From Maribacter hydrothermalis (GTDB lineage: Bacteria > Bacteroidota > Bacteroidia > Flavobacteriales > Flavobacteriaceae), in contig NZ_CP018760.1 of the NCBI RefSeq assembly GCF_001913155.1, positions 1,984,001-2,048,000 on the forward strand: 64,000 bases of DNA, read 5' to 3'. The translations under genes were made by a program, and so were the position numbers. Each line of letters opens with the position of its first letter. Within the stretch, counting starts at the first letter, position 1. The notes below the pieces were generated by a model. It did not search any database and had not been told where the DNA came from. It saw nothing but the letters and a program-made list of their open reading frames with translations. Below, one piece after another: positions 26,490 through 33,732 of this stretch.

Positions 26490-27528
26490 CCCTAAACATT
26501 TACTGGTCATAAGATTGTCCGCTATGGGTGATGTTGCCATGACCGTCCCGGTTATTTGTGGTATGATAAAAAAATATCCTGCGGTAAAGATTACTGTTTT
26601 AACGAAATCATTTACAGCACCTATTTTCACCGATATACCAAATGTTTCTGTTTTCATTGCAGATGTTAAAGGAAGACATAAGGGAGTTGTAGGACTTTGG
26701 AAACTTTATAAAGAACTTAAAAACTTAGAAATAGATGTAGTCGCAGATTTGCATCATGTTTTACGTAGCACAATCTTAAAACAATATTTTAGGTTGTCAT
26801 CTATTCCATTTGTACAATTGGATAAGGGTAGGACTGAGAAAAGGACATTAATTGACCCTGAAAGAAGTACTTTTAAGCCTCTTAAAACCACCTTTTGTCG
26901 TTATGCCGATGTCTTTAATACCATTGGCTACACTATTGCGGATAATGAAATGCAAACACTCTTACCAAGGAAAATCCCTAATTCTTTTTCTGATTTTTCT
27001 AGAAAAGGGAACTATCAATTAATAGGGATTGCACCTTTTGCAGCCTTTAAAGGGAAAATGTATCCGTTAGAGTTAATGGAAATTGTTATTGACCAACTAA
27101 ATAAAACGAATAAGTATAAAATAATTTTGTTTGGCGGCGGAGCGAAGGAAATAGAACTTTTGACGAATTGGGAAAAACAATATGAGAACTGTACCAACGC
27201 TGCAGGTAAACTTTCATTTTCTGAAGAGCTCGCTTTAATATCGAATCTAAAGCTTATGCTTGCAATGGATAGCGGTAACGCACATTTAGCTGCAATGTTT
27301 GGTGTGCCAACCGTTACGGTTTGGGGAGTTACACATCCGTATGCTGGTTTTTACCCCTTTGGTCAACCGGAAAGTAATGCCCTTTTATCCGATAGGAAAA
27401 AATATCCTGCCATTCCGACTTCCATTTATGGAAACAAATATCCTGATGGTTACGATAAGGTTATGGAAACTATTTCACCAGATGTTGTCGTTTTGAAAAT
27501 TTCCGAACTATTAGCCAACAAAGTTTAA
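26476..27528 (+). CDS. family 9 glycosyltransferase (heptosyltransferase-like)
   Basis: A 350-residue GT-B enzyme of the LPS heptosyltransferase family: RLSAMGDVAMTVPV at 13-26, GRHKG..LWKLYKEL, IGIAPFAAFKGKMYPLE in the middle, and the C-terminal donor site LAMDSGNAHLAAMFGVPTVTVWGVTHP. It probably adds a sugar to the lipid A core. The GTG start at 26476 gives the expected N-terminus and overlaps the DUF4254 gene by 14 bp. The stop overlaps the 3' end of the convergent tetR gene by 4 bp. Confidence 0.88.
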   Translation: MVINNPKHLLVIRLSAMGDVAMTVPVICGMIKKYPAVKITVLTKSFTAPIFTDIPNVSVFIADVKGRHKGVVGLWKLYKELKNLEIDVVADLHHVLRSTILKQYFRLSSIPFVQLDKGRTEKRTLIDPERSTFKPLKTTFCRYADVFNTIGYTIADNEMQTLLPRKIPNSFSDFSRKGNYQLIGIAPFAAFKGKMYPLELMEIVIDQLNKTNKYKIILFGGGAKEIELLTNWEKQYENCTNAAGKLSFSEELALISNLKLMLAMDSGNAHLAAMFGVPTVTVWGVTHPYAGFYPFGQPESNALLSDRKKYPAIPTSIYGNKYPDGYDKVMETISPDVVVLKISELLANKV

Positions 27529-28142
27529 AACGTTACCACTTTAGCTTCCATACTTTTGAAGTATTGTTTTAATTGAGACATATACCTGTATTTTTTGGCA
27601 GATGGCGCAGCACCTGTCATTAACGTTCTTATACCGAAATATGAACTCATTAAGTAGGTAGCAACAGCTTCACAATCTACATGGCGGTCTAAATAGCCAT
27701 TAAATTTTCCCTTTTGTAGTGCCGTAATAAGGTTAACTTCCCAAACAGTAACTATCTCATTTAATTGACGCATGATTACTTCATTTTTACCATTGAATTC
27801 GGTTAAAAAGTTACTTAAAATACAACCGAAATCCATTTCATTATGTACTGCGGTTTCCATAGCATTATCAAAACATTGTGTAATCAATGTCAATGGATTA
27901 TCATGACCTTCAATAGGTTCAATTAAGGTGCTATATATTTTACGAGCTAAAAGGTTTTGTATTATCTGTAAAAAGAAATCTTCTTTAGATTCAAAATGAT
28001 AATAAAAGGCACCTTTTGATAGTTCCAATTTTTTAAGAATATCGTCAACACTAGTATTATAATAGCCTTGAGAATAAAATAATTCTAGTCCTGTTGCTTG
28101 CATACGTTGCATGGTTGCCATGCGCTTTAAACTCTTGTTCAT
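27525..28142 (-). CDS. TetR/AcrR family transcriptional regulator
   Basis: A 205-residue repressor-type protein with an N-terminal helix-turn-helix (SVDDILKKLELSKGAFYYHFESKEDFF, about 31-57) and a C-terminal ligand-binding domain containing CILSNFLTEF, as in AcrR/YcdC-like regulators. A perfect palindrome AGACCATATGGTCT lies 24 bp upstream of the start and suggests autoregulation. The nearest other genes are the arsS cluster on the same strand upstream, ending 281 bp away, and partial matches to the palindrome occur at 37796 and 37919, so control of that cluster or of degP is possible. The ligand is unknown. Confidence 0.88.
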   Translation of the reverse strand: MNKSLKRMATMQRMQATGLELFYSQGYYNTSVDDILKKLELSKGAFYYHFESKEDFFLQIIQNLLARKIYSTLIEPIEGHDNPLTLITQCFDNAMETAVHNEMDFGCILSNFLTEFNGKNEVIMRQLNEIVTVWEVNLITALQKGKFNGYLDRHVDCEAVATYLMSSYFGIRTLMTGAAPSAKKYRYMSQLKQYFKSMEAKVVTF

Positions 28143-28165
28143 AACATATAAGATTTGGGTAAATC

Positions 28166-28179
28166 AGACCATATGGTCT
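28166..28179. promoter_or_regulatory. probable TetR operator (perfect palindrome)
   Basis: AGACCATATGGTCT is a perfect 14-bp palindrome, 24 bp upstream of the tetR start on the minus strand. Just upstream on that strand a TTCTTTG stretch resembles the TTTG part of a promoter box, so the site would overlap the transcription start. This is the expected layout for a self-repressing TetR gene. Confidence 0.6.
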
Positions 28180-28292
28180 ATTCAAAGAACTCAGTATTGT
28201 TATGAACGTTTAGAATTTATAGATGTAGTAACATTAATTTTCGGTGAACGAACCTTTTACCGTTCAACAACATAGTTTATGCAATAGTTTAC

Positions 28293-28310
28293 AAACTAAG
28301 CGGTCGGTTT
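28293..28310. promoter_or_regulatory. second imperfect palindrome upstream of tetR
   Basis: AAACTAAGCGGTCGGTTT has outer arms AAAC/GTTT and shares the GGTCGGT half-site with 37805-37811. It lies 151 bp upstream of tetR between the tetR and arsS genes. It may be a weaker operator for the same or another TetR protein; the evidence is symmetry only. Confidence 0.3.
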
Positions 28311-28368
28311 AAGTGTACTTGATGGAAGATGTATAACACTTAAAAATCTAGGTGTTTAAATGCAAAAC

Positions 28369-28391
28369 CGCTCATTGTATAACAATGAGCG
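28369..28391 (-). terminator. terminator after arsS
   Basis: CGCTCATTGT (28369-28378) and ACAATGAGCG (28382-28391) form a perfect 10-bp stem with a 3-nt loop. On the minus strand the hairpin is followed by GTTTTG, 33 bp beyond the arsS stop codon. It should end the transcript of the whole minus-strand cluster. Confidence 0.75.
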
Positions 28392-28423
28392 ATTACTATA
28401 TGTTTATAACAATATAGATTTAA

Positions 28424-29479
28424 CTAAGCCACCGTGCCCTGGCAACTACTACCGGCACCTGCCGTACAACCATAACAATGTTGAGATATAATAATGTTTC
28501 TATCGTTCAACAAGTCTTCATTATAATCTTTAATGTGCTTTACCTTACTAGCTACTTTCAAGTCTAGCATTTGGTTAAAATCACAATCATATAACCAACC
28601 GTCCCAACTAATAGAAATGGTGTTTGTGCACATAACATTTTCTACTGCAGAAGGGTTATAAGCTTCTACTAAAGCATACATATAATCCTCATAGTTTTCT
28701 GATGCTATTAAGTAATCTAAGAAACGTGCTATTGGTAAATTAGTAATAGCAAACAGGTTATGGAATTGAATATCAAAATCTTCTTTTAAGGCTTTTTTGA
28801 AATCCTTTTCCATCGCTGCTTGATCCCCCGGTAAATATGCGCCTGACGGATTATAAACCAAATCTAACCTTAAATCGCTATCTGGCATACCATACCCTCT
28901 TTCGTTTAATTCTTGTAATGCCTTAATTGATTTATCAAAAACCCCGTCACCCCTTTGCTTATCTGTTTTACCACGAGTGTAATGCGGCATTGAAGAAATA
29001 ACATGAACATTATGCTTTTTAAAGAAGTCAGGTAGGTGATAATATTTTTTATTAGCCCTAATTATAGTCAAGTTAGAACGAACAATAAAATCTTTAATTC
29101 CCGCTTTTGCAGCTTCTTCTACAAACCACTCAAAATCAGGATTCATTTCTGGTGCACCACCGGTTAAATCTAGGGTATGTGCTCCAGTATTTTTGATGAC
29201 CTCTAAACATTGCTGCATAGTTTCACGAGTCATTATCTCCTTGCGGTCGGGGCCCGCATCTACGTGACAATGCTCACAAACCTGATTACACATGTAACCT
29301 ACGTTAATTTGTAAGATTTCCAGTTTTTTTGGTCGCAAGGGAAAATGCCCAATATCTGCGATTTTGTCTTTAAAATAAGGAAGCTCTCCATCAGCAAATA
29401 TGCCTCCGTTCAATATTTCTAACTGCTTGTTGGAAACTGCTAATTCGTTCCCTTTTGCTTTTAATGATTTTGTAGCCAT
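28424..29479 (-). CDS. arsS: arsenosugar biosynthesis radical SAM protein ArsS
   Basis: Radical SAM enzyme expected to join a 5'-deoxyadenosyl group to a methylated arsenical, the key step to arsenosugars. Counting from the ATG at 29479 (351 residues), the cluster motif C64-x3-C68-x2-C71 (CNQVCEHC) is followed by HVDAGP, the glycine-rich DLTGGAPE, and a C-terminal auxiliary Cys set C335-x2-C338 ... C346 in CYGCTAGAGSSCQG, diagnostic of ArsS/DUF3641. All positions that are selenocysteine in some relatives read Cys. A longer frame reaches 29518, but its first 13 codons are mostly the heptamer repeat, so ATG 29479 is preferred. It is the last gene of the cluster. Confidence 0.9.
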   Translation of the reverse strand: MATKSLKAKGNELAVSNKQLEILNGGIFADGELPYFKDKIADIGHFPLRPKKLEILQINVGYMCNQVCEHCHVDAGPDRKEIMTRETMQQCLEVIKNTGAHTLDLTGGAPEMNPDFEWFVEEAAKAGIKDFIVRSNLTIIRANKKYYHLPDFFKKHNVHVISSMPHYTRGKTDKQRGDGVFDKSIKALQELNERGYGMPDSDLRLDLVYNPSGAYLPGDQAAMEKDFKKALKEDFDIQFHNLFAITNLPIARFLDYLIASENYEDYMYALVEAYNPSAVENVMCTNTISISWDGWLYDCDFNQMLDLKVASKVKHIKDYNEDLLNDRNIIISQHCYGCTAGAGSSCQGTVA

Positions 29480-29486
29480 TTTTTTA

Positions 29487-29513
29487 GTTGTTCGTTGTTC
29501 GTTGTTCGTTGTT
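29487..29513 (-). repeat. 7-bp tandem repeat directly before arsS
   Basis: On the minus strand the unit GAACAAC is repeated three times plus one variant copy, ending 7 bp before the arsS ATG, with an A-rich tract between. Unit length 7 shifts the leader length but not the arsS frame itself; if the upstream ATG at 29518 is used, each unit would shift the frame. Confidence 0.8.
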
Positions 29514-29660
29514 GGCATTTTGTAAATGCTTTAAACTTTAACATGACAACAATTAATTTCTTATTCTTAACCATGGATATTCATAATGAATATTCCATTT
29601 GTAATATTTTTTTAAACTAGCTTGAACTTCAATGTTTTGATTATTGAAGAAGGCTGTTTC

Positions 29661-29688
29661 GAACAACCATCAACGAACAACCATCAAC
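29661..29688. repeat. 14-bp double heptamer repeat between arsS and the fusion gene
   Basis: GAACAACCATCAAC occurs twice in tandem (29661-29674 and 29675-29688). It is made of alternating heptamers GAACAAC and CATCAAC and starts 5 bp beyond the stop of the fusion gene. The GAACAAC unit is in opposite orientation to the array before arsS, so the arrays could pair across the 147 bp between them. The gap 29480-29693 holds nothing else recognised. Confidence 0.75.
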
Positions 29689-29693
29689 GAAAT

Positions 29694-30899
29694 TTACATG
29701 GACAATTTATTATACTTATTCATCATCTGTACACCATGCACTAATGTCGCGCCGCTTTCTATGGCAGCACCAACATGTACCGCTTCCATCATCTCTTCTT
29801 TCGTAATTCCTTTTTGCAATCCATCTTTGGTATAGGCATCAATGCAATACGGACACTTAACTACATGCGAAACTGCTAAAGCAATTAGGGATTTTTCCCT
29901 AGCACTTAGTGCGCCTTCTTCGAAAACCTTACCATAATAATCGAAAAATTTTGTTCCAAGCTCTTCGCTCCACTCTGTTATTTTTCCGAATTTTCTTAAA
30001 TCTGCTGGATCGTAGTACGTATTTGCCATTTTTTTTTGTGTTTTAGGTTTTATTGAATCTTTTTGTTCTTGGTTAAAATGAATCGGAATTCCCTGTCCCA
30101 TTTTTTCGATTTTAGGGAGTATTTCCATATTGTCCCATATGCCAGAAATAAGGGTATCGCCATAGGCTTCTGGTAAGTGGTTTTTGTACATTAACTTTTG
30201 CGTTGTTTCGGCATCATATTGGAATGAATGATGAGAATAAGTAACTTCTCCGTCTTCGATATTCAGAATCATATACCATACCCTTGTGGTACCATCATTT
30301 GCTGGCATACCAATAACACCAGGATTCAACCATAAATTTTCTTTTATAGTTTGATGAAATGGCAAGCCACAATGTCCCGCAATAATCACATCACTTTTAG
30401 TGGCTGTAAAACAGCGTTCTTTACTTTCCGTAGCATTTGATTTAAATATAAATTCAGAAGTGTTTCCATAGTTTCCATGGACTACCGTTACTTTTTTGTT
30501 TCCATAATCAAAACTAATGTATTCGGGAATTTCCTTCATCCAATCTAAGGATTGTGGCGATAAATGCCTTTTAGTATACGGAAACCACATTTTAGAAAAA
30601 TCGTCGCAACGGCTACCACTTTTAAAATCGCACCCGCAATCTTCGCTATCATTGGCAAGTTGCAATTCTACATTGCCAGCAATAGTAAGTGCACCCCATT
30701 TTTGAAATAGTTGTACCGTTTCTTCTGGTTGTGCGCAGTAACCCGTAATATCACCGGTACTTATACAGTTCTCTGGTTGAATTCCTGCTTCTTCAGCAAT
30801 GGAAATCAATTGCTCCAAAGCCTGTAGATTACTATACACGCCACCAAAAAGCAATAGCTTTCCGTTTTTGGCACCAATATATTTTATTTCTTTATCCAT
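29694..30899 (-). CDS. fusion: metallophosphoesterase-like domain + arsenosugar peroxidase-like (CMD) domain
   Basis: A 401-residue protein that joins two parts usually seen as separate genes. Residues 1-285 have the calcineurin-like phosphoesterase fold pattern (STGDITGY at 47-54, AGNVE at 74-78, VVHGN at 139-143, AGHCGLPF at 174-181, LNPGVIG at 191-197). The first D-x-H ligand pair reads G20-V-Y22 and the usual GHTH reads GHCG. From M291 (MANTYYDPADLRKFG) it is a complete carboxymuconolactone-decarboxylase-like domain with redox motif C349-P-Y-C352, the type called arsenosugar biosynthesis-associated peroxidase-like protein. The joint is coded by an A9 tract (30029-30037). It overlaps the symporter gene by 16 bp. 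Confidence 0.82.
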   Translation of the reverse strand: MDKEIKYIGAKNGKLLLFGGVYSNLQALEQLISIAEEAGIQPENCISTGDITGYCAQPEETVQLFQKWGALTIAGNVELQLANDSEDCGCDFKSGSRCDDFSKMWFPYTKRHLSPQSLDWMKEIPEYISFDYGNKKVTVVHGNYGNTSEFIFKSNATESKERCFTATKSDVIIAGHCGLPFHQTIKENLWLNPGVIGMPANDGTTRVWYMILNIEDGEVTYSHHSFQYDAETTQKLMYKNHLPEAYGDTLISGIWDNMEILPKIEKMGQGIPIHFNQEQKDSIKPKTQKKMANTYYDPADLRKFGKITEWSEELGTKFFDYYGKVFEEGALSAREKSLIALAVSHVVKCPYCIDAYTKDGLQKGITKEEMMEAVHVGAAIESGATLVHGVQMMNKYNKLSM

Positions 30900-32224
30900 G
30901 TAGGTATTCTATAAACGAATAGGCAACATAAAATGCCCCAAAAATTAATCCATAATAAATTGGCATACTTGCCAGTTGTAAAAATCAAATCATTTGGAAA
31001 CCAGTTGAAAATTAAAAGGAAACCAAAAATTAATCCGCTAAATACACTTAAATGAAAACTGATTTTAGGCGCGTCTCCTTTCCAAAATAGAAAAACGGGA
31101 GTTAGCCCTATAACCATAGTTCCACTAATGGTGGTAGCTGATAGTATCTCTGCATCTAAAAAAACGGGTATGGTACCTAAAACAGCAATTGCTACCATGG
31201 ACCAACGACCAAATTTTAATGTGTTTCCAAGGTTTAGATCTAATGCCAGTAATTTTGAAAATGATGAAAAGGTAGAATCTAATGTTGATGCTGCCGACGT
31301 AATCATAATAAAATTAATGACCAGAAGAATTACCGTACCAAACGCCTTACCGACTTGTACCGCTGCCTGACCTTGCATACCTTGAGATTGAGCATAAACT
31401 CCGATAATACTAAACAGAATGATGCAAATAGCACCTAATGCACTTGCCCACAAGAAACTCTTTAATGTTACTTTCGGACTACTGATAAACCCTCTATCGG
31501 TCAACACCGGATCATGAAAGGGATAACTGAAGGATTGTAATAATGCTGCAATTAATAAATTTAAACCTGTTTCAAAAGACCATATTCCGGAATTTATTAC
31601 TTCGGAGGTGGTGATTGCATTATCCTTCCTAAAAATAGTGAATAATATTACCGCTAAAAGAAGTGTAAATAGCCCCATTTGGATAACATCGGTAAAAATT
31701 GAGCTGCTCATACCTCCTTTTAATACATATGCCAAGGTTAATCCGGTAAAGACTAAAATAGACCAATAATACGGGCTTGTGCCTATATCGCCAAAGTAAG
31801 TTCCGATGACCATTGTGTTGCTCCATACTTCATTAAACAAACGAAATGCAATAAGAATTGAAAATACAGTTACGGCTGTTTTGCCAAATTTTGAAGATAG
31901 AAAATGATGAATACTGGTATACTTACCATGCAACCTCATTTTGTAAATTACAATACCTGCTACGGCAAATGACAAATAATACCCGGCATAGGCAATACCA
32001 CCAACGATACCGAAGTCCAAGCCTAAGTTTGCGGCGTTGGTAATACTCTTGGCAAATATCCAAGAAATGATTAAACTACCCATTAACATGAACGTATTGG
32101 GTGCTTTCTTCTTTTGAACCGCTTTAAAAAACTGATTGGTATCTTTTGCCCATGGAGAAAGGAAAAACAACACCAAACTTGATGCTATCACTAATCCCCA
32201 TTGCCAAATTTGTACTTCAGTCAT
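30884..32224 (-). CDS. sodium/solute symporter (SSS family)
   Basis: A 446-residue inner-membrane transporter with about 13 membrane segments and SSS landmarks: FAKSITNAANLGLDFGIVGGIAYAGYY, YTSIHHFLSSKFGK in the first half, YVLKGGMSSSIFTDVIQMGLF and SAASTLDSTFSSFSKLLALD, where the Ser/Thr and Asp of the sodium site are expected. The substrate cannot be told from sequence. It stands between the SusD/SusC pair and the arsenosugar enzymes, so it probably carries the compound brought across the outer membrane by SusC. The start ATG is preceded by an A7 tract and an 8-copy heptamer array. Confidence 0.85.
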   Translation of the reverse strand: MTEVQIWQWGLVIASSLVLFFLSPWAKDTNQFFKAVQKKKAPNTFMLMGSLIISWIFAKSITNAANLGLDFGIVGGIAYAGYYLSFAVAGIVIYKMRLHGKYTSIHHFLSSKFGKTAVTVFSILIAFRLFNEVWSNTMVIGTYFGDIGTSPYYWSILVFTGLTLAYVLKGGMSSSIFTDVIQMGLFTLLLAVILFTIFRKDNAITTSEVINSGIWSFETGLNLLIAALLQSFSYPFHDPVLTDRGFISSPKVTLKSFLWASALGAICIILFSIIGVYAQSQGMQGQAAVQVGKAFGTVILLVINFIMITSAASTLDSTFSSFSKLLALDLNLGNTLKFGRWSMVAIAVLGTIPVFLDAEILSATTISGTMVIGLTPVFLFWKGDAPKISFHLSVFSGLIFGFLLIFNWFPNDLIFTTGKYANLLWINFWGILCCLFVYRIPTWIKK

Positions 32225-32238
32225 AAATTTATTTTTTT

Positions 32239-32294
32239 CCTAACTCCTAACTCCTAACTCCTAACTCCTAACTCCTAACTCCTAACTCCTAACT
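32239..32294 (-). repeat. eight perfect tandem copies of a 7-bp repeat
   Basis: CCTAACT (AGTTAGG on the coding strand) is repeated eight times without error over 56 bp. It fills most of the 73 bp between the susD stop and the symporter start, ending 14 bp before that ATG with an A-rich spacer. Perfect short arrays of this kind are prone to copy-number slippage and would change the leader length. Confidence 0.9.
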
Positions 32295-32297
32295 CTT

Positions 32298-33725
32298 TCA
32301 CTCATCCCACCAAACAGCCACATTTATACTATTGCCTTCCGTGTTATTTGAAGCTTGGGTATAATTGGCATTATTTAAAGCTTCTTCCTCAGCGGGATAA
32401 GGCATGCGTATCGGAATCAAATCATTATTTAAACTAGCCGAGATTGTTTTCAATTGCGGAAAACCTGTTCTTCTATATTCAATCCATCCTTCATAACCAT
32501 TTATGCTATTCGCAATCCATTTTTGAGTAATGATATTCTCTAAAGGATCACCATTATTTAAAGCTGCGTCAACGGTTAAATAATCAGTAGGTAGGGCTAC
32601 TTGCCAATATTCAAAGGCTTGTGTTACGCCTGTATTATAAAGCGTTTCGGTATCCGCTACAATAAGACCTTTTTCTGAAGCTTCCGCTAGTAGAAAGTGT
32701 GTTTCCATACTTGTCATGAAATTGGCATCTAAGAGCCCTGTATTTTCTCTAAATATGGTACCTAATAAAGAGTAATCAGCTAACGATACTCCCGCAGAGG
32801 CATCGATTCCATTTAATAGTCCGTTATAACCGCCATCAGTGCCATTGGCAAAAGGTTGGTATAAGCGTGCAATTCTTGGATCGTTTAAGTTGGTTAAAAT
32901 TTCATCCATCGTTTCAGAAAGCACATAATTATTAAAATCGCCGACCCTAAGTTGTGCCAACCTAAAACTATTTGGTTCGCCATCGGTAAAGTTGAAAATG
33001 GCATTTTCGCTGTTATCATCAATAAAATTACCATCAGTAACTATCGTCTGCAATTGAGAAGCAACATCAATTTTGCTTGAAACACGCATTAAATATTTAA
33101 TCTTCAATGAATTTGCAAAACGAATCCATCCGTCTAAATCGCCATTAAATAAAATATCACCTTCCAACGCTATGGTTCCCGTATAGTTTTGAATGGCTAA
33201 AATTCCTTTATCTAGATTATCGAATACACCACCTTCATCCATATAAATAGATTCTTGTTTGTCGTAAGTGGGAGTTACGGTTTCTGTATCTCCTTGAAAT
33301 GCTTCGGAATAGGGGACATCACCAAATAAATCTGTTAAACCTGCCGACATGAATGCTTTCATAATTCTTGCCGGACCTTCATAAACCGCATAAGCAGCAT
33401 TCTCTTGAGATAAATTCAGTATGATTTCATTATCCCTTAAATTCTGATAGAATATAGGCCACGGATTTCCCCCCAGTTGCGGTGACTTTAAATCATGACG
33501 ATCGAATAGGTTAAAATCTAGAGCGGTACTATATTGGCCTAATAGGTTACCAGCAGTAAAACCTTCATAAGACATTTGTTCACCGTAGTCATAGATAACC
33601 TGTCTTAACAAAAGACTAGGTTGTACCGTAACCGGATCGTTCGTATTCGTATTAATTTCTTCAAATTCTTTTGTGCAGCCAACGACCAACAACAAGATTA
33701 GAATGCTATATATATGTTTCATCAT
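32298..33725 (-). CDS. SusD/RagB-family outer-membrane lipoprotein
   Basis: Surface lipoprotein that works as substrate-binding lid of the SusC channel. Counting from the ATG at 33725 (475 residues) there is a signal peptide and lipobox LLLVVGC, then the SusD-like pattern: ANSLKIKYLMRVS, TYDKQESIYMDEG, MTSMETHFLLAEASEKG, IITQKWIANSINGYEGWIEYRRTGFP. A longer open frame to 33800 would overlap susC by 68 bp and has no signal peptide, so it is rejected. It starts 7 bp after susC ends. It resembles the SusD/RagB members that accompany small-molecule or peptide receptors; no polysaccharide-degrading enzyme is nearby. Confidence 0.9.
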   Translation of the reverse strand: MMKHIYSILILLLVVGCTKEFEEINTNTNDPVTVQPSLLLRQVIYDYGEQMSYEGFTAGNLLGQYSTALDFNLFDRHDLKSPQLGGNPWPIFYQNLRDNEIILNLSQENAAYAVYEGPARIMKAFMSAGLTDLFGDVPYSEAFQGDTETVTPTYDKQESIYMDEGGVFDNLDKGILAIQNYTGTIALEGDILFNGDLDGWIRFANSLKIKYLMRVSSKIDVASQLQTIVTDGNFIDDNSENAIFNFTDGEPNSFRLAQLRVGDFNNYVLSETMDEILTNLNDPRIARLYQPFANGTDGGYNGLLNGIDASAGVSLADYSLLGTIFRENTGLLDANFMTSMETHFLLAEASEKGLIVADTETLYNTGVTQAFEYWQVALPTDYLTVDAALNNGDPLENIITQKWIANSINGYEGWIEYRRTGFPQLKTISASLNNDLIPIRMPYPAEEEALNNANYTQASNNTEGNSINVAVWWDE

Positions 33726-33732
33726 CTTTTTC

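Noticed and set aside
29480..29518. Longer ArsS start at 29518 adding 13 residues (M-P-T-T-N-N...)
   Set aside because: The extra codons are mostly the heptamer repeat and have no counterpart in the family; ATG 29479 gives the normal N-terminus.
32239..32294. CRISPR-like array
   Set aside because: Units are 7 bp with no spacers, so it is a simple tandem repeat.
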